A stretch of DNA of 64,000 nt, from the NCBI RefSeq assembly GCF_002754245.1, contig NZ_PEEX01000001.1, positions 496,001-560,000 of the forward strand. The letters are read 5' to 3'. Below the pieces are notes generated by a model that was given only the letters and a program-made list of their open reading frames with translations, was not told the DNA's origin and did no database searches. Both the position numbers and the translations under genes were made by a program. Within the stretch, counting starts at the first letter, position 1; every line of letters starts with the position of its first letter. The DNA comes from Chryseobacterium sp. 52 (GTDB lineage Bacteria; Bacteroidota; Bacteroidia; Flavobacteriales; Weeksellaceae). Positions 9,324 to 17,388 of this stretch are shown one piece after another.

Positions 9324-9935
9324 ATGGAAAAACACAGTCCGAAAATAGATGCTTATATTGAAAAATCTCAGGATTTTGCAAAATCTATTCTAGATTATAT
9401 CCGTGAAACCGTTCATGAATTCTGTCCGGATGCAGAAGAGACGATGAAATGGAGTTTTCCGCACTTTACTTATCAGGGGGAAAATCTTTGTGCGATGGCT
9501 TCTTTTAAACACCATTGTACCTTCGGGTTCTGGCTGGAAAAGGAGATGAAGACGATGAAAGAGATCACTCAGGACATTGAAAAAAATTCCATGTTCAGCC
9601 TAGGAAAGATCACCAAAATTGAACATCTTCCGCCAAAAGTTCAGCTTAAAAAGGCAATTAAAGAAGCGATGGAACTTACCGAAATGGGAATTACGATGAA
9701 AAAAGCACCGCCATCTAAAACGGAAACTGAAATCCCTGATTATTTTCAGACCGCTTTGAATGAAAATAAAAAAGCTTTAACCGTTTTTGAAAAAGGATCA
9801 CCGTCTTTCAGAAAAGAATATATCAACTGGATCACGGAAGCTAAAACTGAAACGACCAGAAGCAAAAGAATGGAACAGTCTTTGGAATGGATAGCCGACG
9901 GAAAATCCAGAAACTGGAAGTACGAAAAAAAATAA
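9324..9935 (+). CDS. DUF1801 / YdeI-type protein
   Basis: A 203-residue soluble protein. The N-terminal half (EETMKWSFPHFTYQGENLCAMASFKHHCTFGFW) is a DUF1801 domain, and the C-terminal part (FQTALNENKKALTVFEKGSPSFRKEYINWITEAKTETTRSKR) is the YdeI/OmpD-associated segment that binds no known ligand with certainty. It follows the serine hydrolase by 5 bp and precedes the TPR regulator by 15 bp, so the three are probably co-transcribed. Biochemical role unknown. Confidence 0.85.
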   Translation: MEKHSPKIDAYIEKSQDFAKSILDYIRETVHEFCPDAEETMKWSFPHFTYQGENLCAMASFKHHCTFGFWLEKEMKTMKEITQDIEKNSMFSLGKITKIEHLPPKVQLKKAIKEAMELTEMGITMKKAPPSKTETEIPDYFQTALNENKKALTVFEKGSPSFRKEYINWITEAKTETTRSKRMEQSLEWIADGKSRNWKYEKK

Positions 9936-9950
9936 ACACAATACACACAA

Positions 9951-11501
9951 ATGGAGAAAAAAATAATCTTCTTTCTCTTCCTTATCATCTCAAATTTCAT
10001 GTTCTCTCAAAACTTTGATTTTGAGCGACAGTACAAATATGCCAGAACTCTGTCTTCTAAAAATCCGGACAGTTCAGAAATTGTCCTGAATATCATTATA
10101 GATTCTGCCGTGAGAAAAAATCAACCGAATTATCTTGCGAAAGCTTACTATCTGAAATCGTTCAACAGCTATTTGAAATCAGATGCAAAAGGAACCCTTG
10201 ATTTTGCTGAAAAAGCCCTGAAAATTTCTACAGAGAACAATTATTCCCCAGGCAAAGCCCTCGCCTACCGTATGCAGGGAACACAGTATGCTAAACTGGG
10301 ACTTTTAAAGGAGTCTTTCCAAAGCCTGAATAAAGGACTGTCTGAAATAAAAAATGAAAATACAGATGAAGGACACGAACTGAAAGGAATGATCTATAAT
10401 TCTTTTTTGATCCTTTTGAACCAGAATGAATACCAGAAGAAAGCGTCTTACTCTAAAAATGCTGTCCGTGAGTTTCAACAGATCAAAAATATTCCCAGGC
10501 GGAATGAACTGCTGGTTTCCGCCTATACGAATCTGGGCTACAATTTATCTGAAGTAAAGAAGTTTGATGAAGCTCAATCTTTTTTTGTAAAAGCTCTTGC
10601 ACTCGTTGGGAATGACAATCATTATCTGAAATCCAATATCCTTCACGATATAGGCTTCTCGTTTTCTCAGCAAAAGAAACCTGACAGCGCGGTTTTATAT
10701 TATCAGAAAGCTTTAAAAATTGCCAGTGACTATGGTTTTAATGAAAAGAAAATTGAAATTACAAAAAACCTGGAGGAAGCGTATAATCAATTAGGGGATA
10801 TCCAAAATGTTCAGAAATATAAATTAAAAAACCTTGAACTTAAAGACAGTGTCGCCTACAATCAGAAAATGGCAGTAAATAAAACGCTTAATCAAAAGGA
10901 GGAAAATTTTGACCGCCAGCTGATCAGGAGCCATAGTGTATCAAAGGGGCTGATTGCTGCCTGTACCCTGCTGCTGCTCATTTTGGGAGTGGTTATTTTT
11001 AAGATGATCAGTCTCAGAAAAAAACATAAAAAAGCAGTCGCTCAGATTTACCAGCAGGGAATCACCCCGGTAGCCTATGAAGAAGACCCGCAGGAAACCG
11101 AAGATCAGTCCGGGAACAACATTCCGGCAGATATAAAAATTTCTCCTGAAGCGGAACAGCATATTTTACATGGCTTACAAACTTTTGAAGGGAGTTTCGA
11201 TTTTAATCATAAAAACATTTCACGTTATAATGTATCCAACACCCTGAATGTAAATACAAAATACCTGTCGGCGGTCATCAAAAAACATAAAAGCTTCAAT
11301 TTCAACCAATACATTAACCATCTGAGGATCAATTATATTGTTGATAAACTAAAGAGTGACCCTCAATACCGTAAATATAAGATCAATCATCTTGCAGAGC
11401 TCACAGGATATTCTTCACACAGTGCTTTTTCCATTGAATTCAAAAAAATTACAGGAATACACCCTTCTGCATTTATCAAAGCCCTTGACAGCATTTCTTA
11501 A
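9951..11501 (+). CDS. Membrane-anchored TPR protein with C-terminal AraC-type HTH
   Basis: A 516-residue one-component regulator. In order: signal peptide (1-19, ending FSQ), TPR-like helical repeats over about 40-300, a transmembrane helix near 328-350 (GLIAACTLLLLILGVVIF), an acidic linker, then an AraC-family DNA-binding domain from about 400 (ISRYNVSNTLNVNTKYLSAVIKKHKS, then LAELTGYSSHSAFSIEFKKITGIHPSAFIK). The TPR part would lie in the periplasm and the HTH in the cytoplasm. This layout is common in Flavobacteriia. The target genes are unknown. The gene ends directly against the convergent 11502 gene, with no visible terminator between them. Confidence 0.88.
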   Translation: MEKKIIFFLFLIISNFMFSQNFDFERQYKYARTLSSKNPDSSEIVLNIIIDSAVRKNQPNYLAKAYYLKSFNSYLKSDAKGTLDFAEKALKISTENNYSPGKALAYRMQGTQYAKLGLLKESFQSLNKGLSEIKNENTDEGHELKGMIYNSFLILLNQNEYQKKASYSKNAVREFQQIKNIPRRNELLVSAYTNLGYNLSEVKKFDEAQSFFVKALALVGNDNHYLKSNILHDIGFSFSQQKKPDSAVLYYQKALKIASDYGFNEKKIEITKNLEEAYNQLGDIQNVQKYKLKNLELKDSVAYNQKMAVNKTLNQKEENFDRQLIRSHSVSKGLIAACTLLLLILGVVIFKMISLRKKHKKAVAQIYQQGITPVAYEEDPQETEDQSGNNIPADIKISPEAEQHILHGLQTFEGSFDFNHKNISRYNVSNTLNVNTKYLSAVIKKHKSFNFNQYINHLRINYIVDKLKSDPQYRKYKINHLAELTGYSSHSAFSIEFKKITGIHPSAFIKALDSIS

Positions 11502-12413
11502 TTACTGTTCTGCTATCGTCAGATTATTGTAACCGCCGGTATTGTTCAGTGAAAAACCTGCTGTATTCAAGCCATTTAAATTAAACCAGATATAAGGCAT
11601 CAGGCGCTGTCCTGCGGCCATATAAAAAGAAGCCGTACAATTGCTTCCGGCATCGATATTTCCATTACTGTTTGAGGACATGGTATTGACACATTTTACC
11701 GTATTGACAATATTGGCCGCAAGTAATCCGCTTGTGTTATCATACAGTTGCCAGATCGCTTCTATCTGGATTGGATTTAAAGGATCTACTGTATAATTAA
11801 TGGCAAGCGGGGCAAGATCCGTGGTAAAAGATGCCACATAAACTCCATTCCGGGGGGCTGTAAAAATTCCGGTTGAAGCATTGAAATTATTTCCTGAATT
11901 ACTTTCAAAAGCTTTGGTCCAGCCCACCAGATAATTGCTCGCACGGTTCTGCAATCCTGTCGTAGTTACCACGGAGGGAGAAGCCAGCTTTACTGTATTG
12001 TCTGTTTTTGCCGCAATAACAATGACCTTATTGACGGCTGGCTGAGCGGTAAGCAAAGGAAGCCATTCATTCCCGTTGGAATATTCCATCCCTGTATTAT
12101 AACGAACAGCTCCTTCGTCTGCCGTTGCAGCTGTAAGTGAAGAAGTTCCAAAACCGACAGCTCCGTTTCCTGAATTTCTGGCATCTACTTTTACCGCAGG
12201 ACTGTGCGTACCTGCTCCTATTCTCCCTGCACTTGTTATTAAAACATCATTGCTTTGCTGAGTTAGGGTAAATGAAGATCCTGATACAGGATTATCTTTC
12301 TGGCCATCTGTATGAAGAATCCCTCTTGGATTGGGTGTATTGATTCCAACCTGAGCAAATGCAGCGTTAAAACTTAAGCCTAAAATAATTAACAAATATT
12401 TTTTTTTCATCAT
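11502..12413 (-). CDS. Secreted protein, 'GINT-P-LH-DG' paralogue 3
   Basis: 303 residues. A signal peptide (to AFAQ, about residue 20) is followed directly by VGINTPNPRGILHTDG, a motif seen in all three tandem paralogues and typical of Bacteroidota fibre-like or adhesin-like proteins. A second repeat-like segment (GRIGAGTHSPAVKVDARN) follows. The C-terminal 150 residues (WTKAFESNSGNNFNASTGIFTAPRNGVYVASFTTDLA) look like a C1q/TNF-type jelly roll. Last gene of the 3-gene minus-strand operon (8-bp gap to the next). Role unknown; surface display or secretion is inferred. Confidence 0.82.
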   Translation of the reverse strand: MMKKKYLLIILGLSFNAAFAQVGINTPNPRGILHTDGQKDNPVSGSSFTLTQQSNDVLITSAGRIGAGTHSPAVKVDARNSGNGAVGFGTSSLTAATADEGAVRYNTGMEYSNGNEWLPLLTAQPAVNKVIVIAAKTDNTVKLASPSVVTTTGLQNRASNYLVGWTKAFESNSGNNFNASTGIFTAPRNGVYVASFTTDLAPLAINYTVDPLNPIQIEAIWQLYDNTSGLLAANIVNTVKCVNTMSSNSNGNIDAGSNCTASFYMAAGQRLMPYIWFNLNGLNTAGFSLNNTGGYNNLTIAEQ

Positions 12414-12421
12414 TTCTGTTT

Positions 12422-13234
12422 TTATAGTCCGAAAATACTTAAAGAAGTCAGTGAGGCATCTGTATCTAATGTTTTTGCAGTTCCCAGCGCCTGATTAAGA
12501 CTTACAGTAATATGATCTCCCTGATTAAGATTAAAAATCCCGGAACAGTTTCCCGCAACACGGTTGGAAAGTGTATTGGTTCCCGGATAACTTCCTACGC
12601 ATTTGAAGACCTTATTGGTTGTGGAGGATGCGGAGTTGGTCTGGATCAGGGTTTCGTAACGTGAATCATTGGCAATAGTTCCGGAAGCCAGTGAAAATGT
12701 GAAAGAGACAATATATACGCCTGTTTTTGATGCGACAAACGTTCCTGTACCCGCATTAAAATTCCCGTTGACATCTGTTTTTTTTGTCCAGTTGATGACA
12801 GCAGCCTGTGTTCCACTGGTGAAATTCTGTGCTGAAGAGTTTTCAGCATCTACGAAATCATTAGGTGCTTTGTGTGCCAGTGCAGTCCAGACGGTCCCGT
12901 TGGAATAACTTAGGTCTTGTGTCCCGGAATTATACCTCAGCGCCCCTGCTTTCGCTACAGAAGCGGTTTGTGATGTTTCCCCGATCCCTATTGCATTCTG
13001 CTGTTCATTGGACCTTAAATCCAATCTCGTCTTGGGTAATGGGGTTCCTGCCCCCATATTTCCTGAAGAAGTAACCACTACATCATCATAATAGCTGGCC
13101 GGAACTCCCGGCGCTGTATTTTTCTGTCCGTCTACATGAAGAATTCCTTCCGGAGCAGCCATATTGATTCCTACCTGAGCTTTAATAAATAAACTTCCGC
13201 CAATTAATAAAGCAAGTGCTAATCTTTTTTTCAT
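12422..13234 (-). CDS. Secreted protein, 'GINT-P-LH-DG' paralogue 2
   Basis: 270 residues with a signal peptide (MKKRLALALLIGGSLFIKAQ) followed by VGINMAAPEGILHVDG and NMGAGTPLPKTRLDLRS repeat units, a GALRYNSGTQDLSYSNGTVWTAL segment, and a C-terminal beta-rich domain with FNAGTGTFVASKTGVYIVSFTFSLA, the C1q/TNF-like signature shared with its neighbours. It is the middle gene of the operon, with gaps of 8 and 10 bp, so all three copies are surely co-transcribed. It is shorter than its paralogues mainly in the C-terminal domain. Confidence 0.82.
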   Translation of the reverse strand: MKKRLALALLIGGSLFIKAQVGINMAAPEGILHVDGQKNTAPGVPASYYDDVVVTSSGNMGAGTPLPKTRLDLRSNEQQNAIGIGETSQTASVAKAGALRYNSGTQDLSYSNGTVWTALAHKAPNDFVDAENSSAQNFTSGTQAAVINWTKKTDVNGNFNAGTGTFVASKTGVYIVSFTFSLASGTIANDSRYETLIQTNSASSTTNKVFKCVGSYPGTNTLSNRVAGNCSGIFNLNQGDHITVSLNQALGTAKTLDTDASLTSLSIFGL

Positions 13235-13244
13235 ATCAAATGTG

Positions 13245-14105
13245 TTATTGTTCTACAATGGATAGATTCACAAAACCGTACTCGTTGCTTGCCGGTGTGG
13301 TATCTGTCCGTAAGCTTAAGCTTCCGTTATATACCGACTGATAAATATGCGGCTGGAAAGTATCCCCTTTGTTGAGTTGAACTCCGGCCACACAAGATCC
13401 GGCAACCTGTGCCTGTTTTGAGGTATTCGAAAAAGATTTTACACATTTTTTAACGATACTGCTTCCGTTAACAACGTATCTGGCTTCAGAAAAATATCCC
13501 GAAACAATAGGAATTCTTACAAAGTCATAGGTAAAGGAAACCAGGTAAACACCTGTTCTGGGTGCTGTGAAGATTCCCGTTCCGGGGGTAAAATTAGCCG
13601 TGGGGTCAGAAATTTCTGTCCATCCGGAGATTCCTGTGGAGACCTGATAAGGAACTTTAACGGCAAAGTTAGCAGCCTGAAGATTCGCTACGACAACGGC
13701 TTTTGTGGGGGAAGAAATAAAATCCTGCCAGATAACCCCGTCAGAATACTGCATTTTCCCTCCGTTCAGCGGATTATACCTCATCGCTCCTGAACCTGCT
13801 GCAGCTGCTGTCTGAGTCGTTTCTCCTATTCCGATGGAGCTATCCGTGTTATTAGCAGATCTTGCATCTATTTTTACGGCGGGAGTAAGCGTTCCTATCC
13901 CTATTTCTCCATTGGCAGTAAATACAACATCATTAGCTGCCTGAGCAGCCGTTGGAATTCCGGAAGAAGGGTTGTCTTTAGCTCCGTCGGCGTGCAGGAC
14001 GGCTTGAGGATCTGATGTATTAATACCTACTTGAGCGTTGGTTATATTCATCAAAAAACATCCTCCAGCCACTACACCTTTCATCAATGTGTTTAATTTT
14101 TTCAT
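13245..14105 (-). CDS. Secreted protein, 'GINT-P-LH-DG' paralogue 1
   Basis: 286 residues from the ATG at 14105, chosen because the signal peptide (MKKLNTLMKGVVAGGCFLMNITNAQ) starts there and a minus-strand -7 box (TATCTTTG, 14142-14149) lies 36 bp upstream. It has the same order as its paralogues: VGINTSDPQAVLHADG, GEIGIGTLTPAVKIDARS, GAMRYNPLNGGKMQYSDG and a C-terminal FTPGTGIFTAPRTGVYLVSFTYDF jelly-roll-like domain. First gene of the operon. Confidence 0.82.
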   Translation of the reverse strand: MKKLNTLMKGVVAGGCFLMNITNAQVGINTSDPQAVLHADGAKDNPSSGIPTAAQAANDVVFTANGEIGIGTLTPAVKIDARSANNTDSSIGIGETTQTAAAAGSGAMRYNPLNGGKMQYSDGVIWQDFISSPTKAVVVANLQAANFAVKVPYQVSTGISGWTEISDPTANFTPGTGIFTAPRTGVYLVSFTYDFVRIPIVSGYFSEARYVVNGSSIVKKCVKSFSNTSKQAQVAGSCVAGVQLNKGDTFQPHIYQSVYNGSLSLRTDTTPASNEYGFVNLSIVEQ

Positions 14106-14434
14106 GTAATTTGTGGTTTTTAAGAATGTAAAATTCTCCAACAAAGATAGATTCAAAAGAACAATCCAGGCAAGGCACAAAAAGACACAAAACACTCAAG
14201 TCACTGAAAATATAAAAGTTACATTAATTTAAACCATATTAAAATTCGGAATTTTAATAAATCCAGAGGATAGAACACGGAAAATAATATGTTTTTTCAA
14301 TCACAAAGTAGATTGAATAGAGAATTTTAGACAAAAAAATCCATCTTAATGTCGGCAAAAAATTATTTCATTTTATTTTGAGCAGATATTGATAATTATT
14401 TTTAATTTTGTATCAAACATTCCATAATTAAATA
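14106..14434. promoter_or_regulatory. Divergent regulatory region (paralogue operon / TetR-SDR operon)
   Basis: The minus-strand box TATCTTTG (14142-14149) fits the paralogue operon. On the plus strand TTTG (14377-14380), a 22-bp spacer and TAATTTTG (14403-14410) form the tetR-type promoter. The AT-rich middle holds no gene that I can see. Confidence 0.6.
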
Positions 14435-15016
14435 ATGAGAGGCAGACCTACCGTACATCATGATGAAGATCTTGTTTTAAAAGCTCAGGAAGTCTTTTGG
14501 AAAAAAGGTTATTCTGCTGCTTCTCTGGCTGACTTACTGGAGGCAACCGGAACGGGAAGTGGAAGTTTTTACAATACATTTAAAGGAGGAAAGAAAGAAG
14601 TTTTTAAAAAATCCCTACATCAAAGAAAGAATTTCTTTCTGGCTTTTAAAAAGGAACTCGAACAGGCTGAAGATCCTTTGAAGAAGATTAAAGATTTTTA
14701 CCTCAGCATTGCGGATGAAAATAATGAATCCCACATGAAAGGTTGTATACTGGTTAATTCCGTCCTGGAAATGACTTTCGTGGATGATGAACTGGAAAAG
14801 CTTTCATCCTCAATCCTTCAGGAAGTTGAAGAAATGTACACTAAAATCATCAGACAATCACAAGAAAAAGGACAAATCAAAAATCAAACTCCTGCAGATA
14901 TTTTAGGTAAGTATCTAGTAACGTTCTGGTGTGGCCTGAACAGTTTGAGAAAAATATATCCGGACACAAACATCCTGAAAAATCAGATCGAATTTCAACT
15001 GAAAATACTGGAATAA
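14435..15016 (+). CDS. TetR-family transcriptional regulator
   Basis: 193 residues. The N-terminal 60 residues form a TetR helix-turn-helix (DEDLVLKAQEVFWKKGYSAASLADLLEATGTGSGSFYNTFKGGKKEVF), and the rest is the helical ligand-binding/dimerisation domain. It is followed after 44 bp by a short-chain dehydrogenase gene on the same strand. This is the common arrangement in which the regulator represses itself and a detoxifying or modifying enzyme; the inducer is unknown. Confidence 0.92.
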   Translation: MRGRPTVHHDEDLVLKAQEVFWKKGYSAASLADLLEATGTGSGSFYNTFKGGKKEVFKKSLHQRKNFFLAFKKELEQAEDPLKKIKDFYLSIADENNESHMKGCILVNSVLEMTFVDDELEKLSSSILQEVEEMYTKIIRQSQEKGQIKNQTPADILGKYLVTFWCGLNSLRKIYPDTNILKNQIEFQLKILE

Positions 15017-15060
15017 AATTTTTTAACTATTTATGGAATGATCAATACAAAAATAAAATT

Positions 15061-15852
15061 ATGAATTTACAATTAGAAGGGAAAAAAGCGTTTATCAGTG
15101 GTTCCACTCAGGGAATAGGGCTGGCCATTGCAAAAAAATTATTAGATGAAGGCTGTCATGTAGTGATCAACGGCAGAAATCCTGTCAGAATTCTGGAAGT
15201 GATCAATATTCTTAAAACAAATTACCCAAACTCAGCTATCACAGGGATAACCGCTGATTTTTCAAACTCAGAACAGGTTGAAAGCATGCTTGGACAAATA
15301 GGCCCCATTGACATTTTAATTAATAATGTCGGAATATTTGAATTGAAAAATTTTCAGGACATTACGGATGCTGACTGGCTCAATATTTTTAACGTCAATG
15401 TAATGAGCAGTATACGGTTAACACAAAAATTACTTCCCCATATGTTAGAACAGAATTGGGGTAGAATTATTTTTATCAGCAGTGAATCCGGGGTGAATAT
15501 TCCGGCGGATATGATTCATTACGGCATGTCAAAAGCGGCAATGAATGCTGTAGCTAATGGAGTTTCCAAGTTGACGAAAGGTAAAAATGTAACGGTTAAT
15601 ACATTGCTGGGCGGTCCTACCTACTCAGACGGGGTGGCAAAAGCAGTTGAGCAGATCGCAGATATTAACCGCCTTAATGTTAATGACCTAAAATCTTCTA
15701 TCATACAGCAAACCAATCCGGATTCTCTCTTACAACGTTTCATAGAACCCGATGAGATTGCCTCTATGGCTGTATTTCTTTCAAGTTCTTTATCTCAGGC
15801 TGTCAATGGGGCTTCTATACGTGTAGATGGGGGAACCTTAAAAGTAATATAA
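15061..15852 (+). CDS. SDR-family oxidoreductase
   Basis: 263 residues, a classical short-chain dehydrogenase. The Rossmann motif GSTQGIG is at 14-20, NNVG near 90, the active-site serine in FISSESG near 141, and YGMSK near 154-158 gives the catalytic Tyr and Lys. The C-terminal NGASIRVDGGTLKVI is the usual end of the fold. The ATG at 15061 fits the family start; an in-frame extension into the upstream regulator gene is rejected. Co-transcribed with the TetR gene. Substrate unknown. Confidence 0.93.
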   Translation: MNLQLEGKKAFISGSTQGIGLAIAKKLLDEGCHVVINGRNPVRILEVINILKTNYPNSAITGITADFSNSEQVESMLGQIGPIDILINNVGIFELKNFQDITDADWLNIFNVNVMSSIRLTQKLLPHMLEQNWGRIIFISSESGVNIPADMIHYGMSKAAMNAVANGVSKLTKGKNVTVNTLLGGPTYSDGVAKAVEQIADINRLNVNDLKSSIIQQTNPDSLLQRFIEPDEIASMAVFLSSSLSQAVNGASIRVDGGTLKVI

Positions 15853-15910
15853 ATGGTTATAAAAAAGAAGTAATACATCTTCTAATAAAACATTGGATAT
15901 ATACATTTTT

Positions 15911-15940
15911 AATACTGAAATCGATTTTTCAGTATTTTTT
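15911..15940. terminator. Bidirectional terminator between SDR gene and umuC
   Basis: AATACTGAAA (15911-15920) and TTTCAGTATT (15927-15936) are exact reverse complements, followed by a T-run on the plus strand. Confidence 0.85.
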
Positions 15941-15944
15941 ACGA

Positions 15945-17216
15945 CTAATGGAATCTAAAATTAGCTTCAGGCAGTGTGTTGTTTTTTAAAAAAGCTTCAT
16001 ACTCCGGAGAAAGCTTTGCTCTTCCAAAAGTATTCTCTCCGCTCATGCTCCCTAAACGGACTTTATCTTTCCCGAATTTCTTATTCATGGCATCCATTGC
16101 TTTCATGGCCGGAAGATGCTGATTTTGGATATCTTCTTCAAAAAGACTGATCTGCCGCTCATCTTCAGGAACAAAATCATTGACGATAACTCCCGCCCTT
16201 TTGTAATGAAATCCGTCTCTGTAAATGGCTTCAAAGAGCTCGTTCACCACTCTTCCTATTAAAATAGAGGAATTAGCCGGATTGGGAAGAATCTGGGTGA
16301 TCGCATTTCTATATTCGGGAAGATCTTTTCTGAAACGGTTGGTCTGGACAAAAACAGTGACCATTCTGCAGCAGGTATTCTGTTTCCGGAGCCTTTCGGA
16401 GCAGTACATTCCAAAGGTTTCCACACGCTCCCGGACTTCTTCTTTTTTGGTAAGCATTTCCATAAAGCTTCTGGTAACAGCAATTGACTTTTTGGGAGAC
16501 GGGCTGTCCAATTCCAACTGGCGGATCCCTTTCAGCTCATTAATCATTCTAATTCCATGGATCCCCATGACCTTTCTGACCCACATTTCAGGCTTTTGGA
16601 GAAGATCCCAGGCTTTGTATACACCACTGTCCTGCATTTTCGCAGCAAGTTTACGGCCTATTCCCCAGACATCCCCTATATTGAGCCACTTTAGGGCTTT
16701 TTCAATTTTTTCCGGTGTATCGAGTGTATAAACTCCGTTAAATTGATCCGGATAATCTTTTACAATCCTGTTAGCCACTTTACACAGTGTTTTGGTAGGT
16801 GCAATTCCTATGCTTACGGGAATATTTTCTTTGGCTTTAATTTCATCTTTGATTTTAAGACAATAATCGCGGATATTTACGTATTTGAAACCTGAAAGCT
16901 CCAGAAAAAGTTCATCTATGCTGTAAACTTCGTATTCCAGAACATATGATTTTGAAATATTAATAACCTGCTGACTTTTGTAATTATACAATTCAAATTT
17001 CGCAGAAAAACTTTTCACATCATGTTGTTTGAAAAGATCTTTATATTTGAATGCAGGTGCAGCCATAGGAATCCCCAGATCTTTGGCTTCTTTGCTTCTG
17101 GACACCACACAACCGTCATTATTAGAAAGTACCACAACGGCTTTTCCCTCGAGAGACGGGTCAAGAGTTCTCTCACAGGAAACGAAAAAGTTATTGCAGT
17201 CTACTAAAGCGTACAT
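15945..17216 (-). CDS. umuC: Y-family DNA polymerase, UmuC (Pol V catalytic subunit)
   Basis: An error-prone translesion polymerase of normal UmuC length (423 residues). Active-site acidic residues are visible as Asp6 (MYALVDCNNFFVSCER) and Asp101-Glu102 in YSIDELFLELSG. A helix-hairpin-helix region (WLNIGDVWGIGRKLAAKMQDSG, near 173-195) and the little-finger domain follow. No umuD lies beside it, although umuDC pairs are usual. A minus-strand -7 box TAATTTTG (17241-17248) lies 25 bp upstream of the ATG, and a copy of the WYL-locus operator lies at 17338-17352. Confidence 0.95.
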   Translation of the reverse strand: MYALVDCNNFFVSCERTLDPSLEGKAVVVLSNNDGCVVSRSKEAKDLGIPMAAPAFKYKDLFKQHDVKSFSAKFELYNYKSQQVINISKSYVLEYEVYSIDELFLELSGFKYVNIRDYCLKIKDEIKAKENIPVSIGIAPTKTLCKVANRIVKDYPDQFNGVYTLDTPEKIEKALKWLNIGDVWGIGRKLAAKMQDSGVYKAWDLLQKPEMWVRKVMGIHGIRMINELKGIRQLELDSPSPKKSIAVTRSFMEMLTKKEEVRERVETFGMYCSERLRKQNTCCRMVTVFVQTNRFRKDLPEYRNAITQILPNPANSSILIGRVVNELFEAIYRDGFHYKRAGVIVNDFVPEDERQISLFEEDIQNQHLPAMKAMDAMNKKFGKDKVRLGSMSGENTFGRAKLSPEYEAFLKNNTLPEANFRFH

Positions 17217-17240
17217 GGCGGAATGATGATAATTTCACTA

Positions 17241-17248
17241 CAAAATTA
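17241..17248 (-). promoter_or_regulatory. -7 promoter box of umuC
   Basis: Reads TAATTTTG on the minus strand, matching TAnnTTTG, 25 bp before the ATG. Confidence 0.5.
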
Positions 17249-17337
17249 TCATTTTTAAAGATGAATATTCTCTTTTATCTCAAAATTAACACCACATTTA
17301 ACACACTGACTATTATGCAATTATTTTATTTTAAATA

Positions 17338-17371
17338 CGTCACGATTTGTCGCATTAACCTTTTAATTTGC
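17338..17371 (+). promoter_or_regulatory. WYL-locus operator/promoter copy A (between umuC and antiporter)
   Basis: CGTCACGATTTGTCG (17338-17352), an 11-bp spacer, then TAATTTGC (17364-17371). Operator sequence and spacing match the five copies at 19.2-28.8 kb, but the -7 box is imperfect. It points towards the 3' end of the antiporter gene, so it would make an antisense or short RNA. Alternatively only the near-symmetric operator acts here, on umuC. Confidence 0.55.
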
Positions 17372-17388
17372 CGCCCCGAGTTCTCAGT

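Noticed and set aside
14929-15060. Longer N-terminus of the SDR protein reaching into the TetR gene
   Set aside because: The extra 44 residues have no fold features and overlap the regulator; the ATG at 15061 starts the classical SDR fold.
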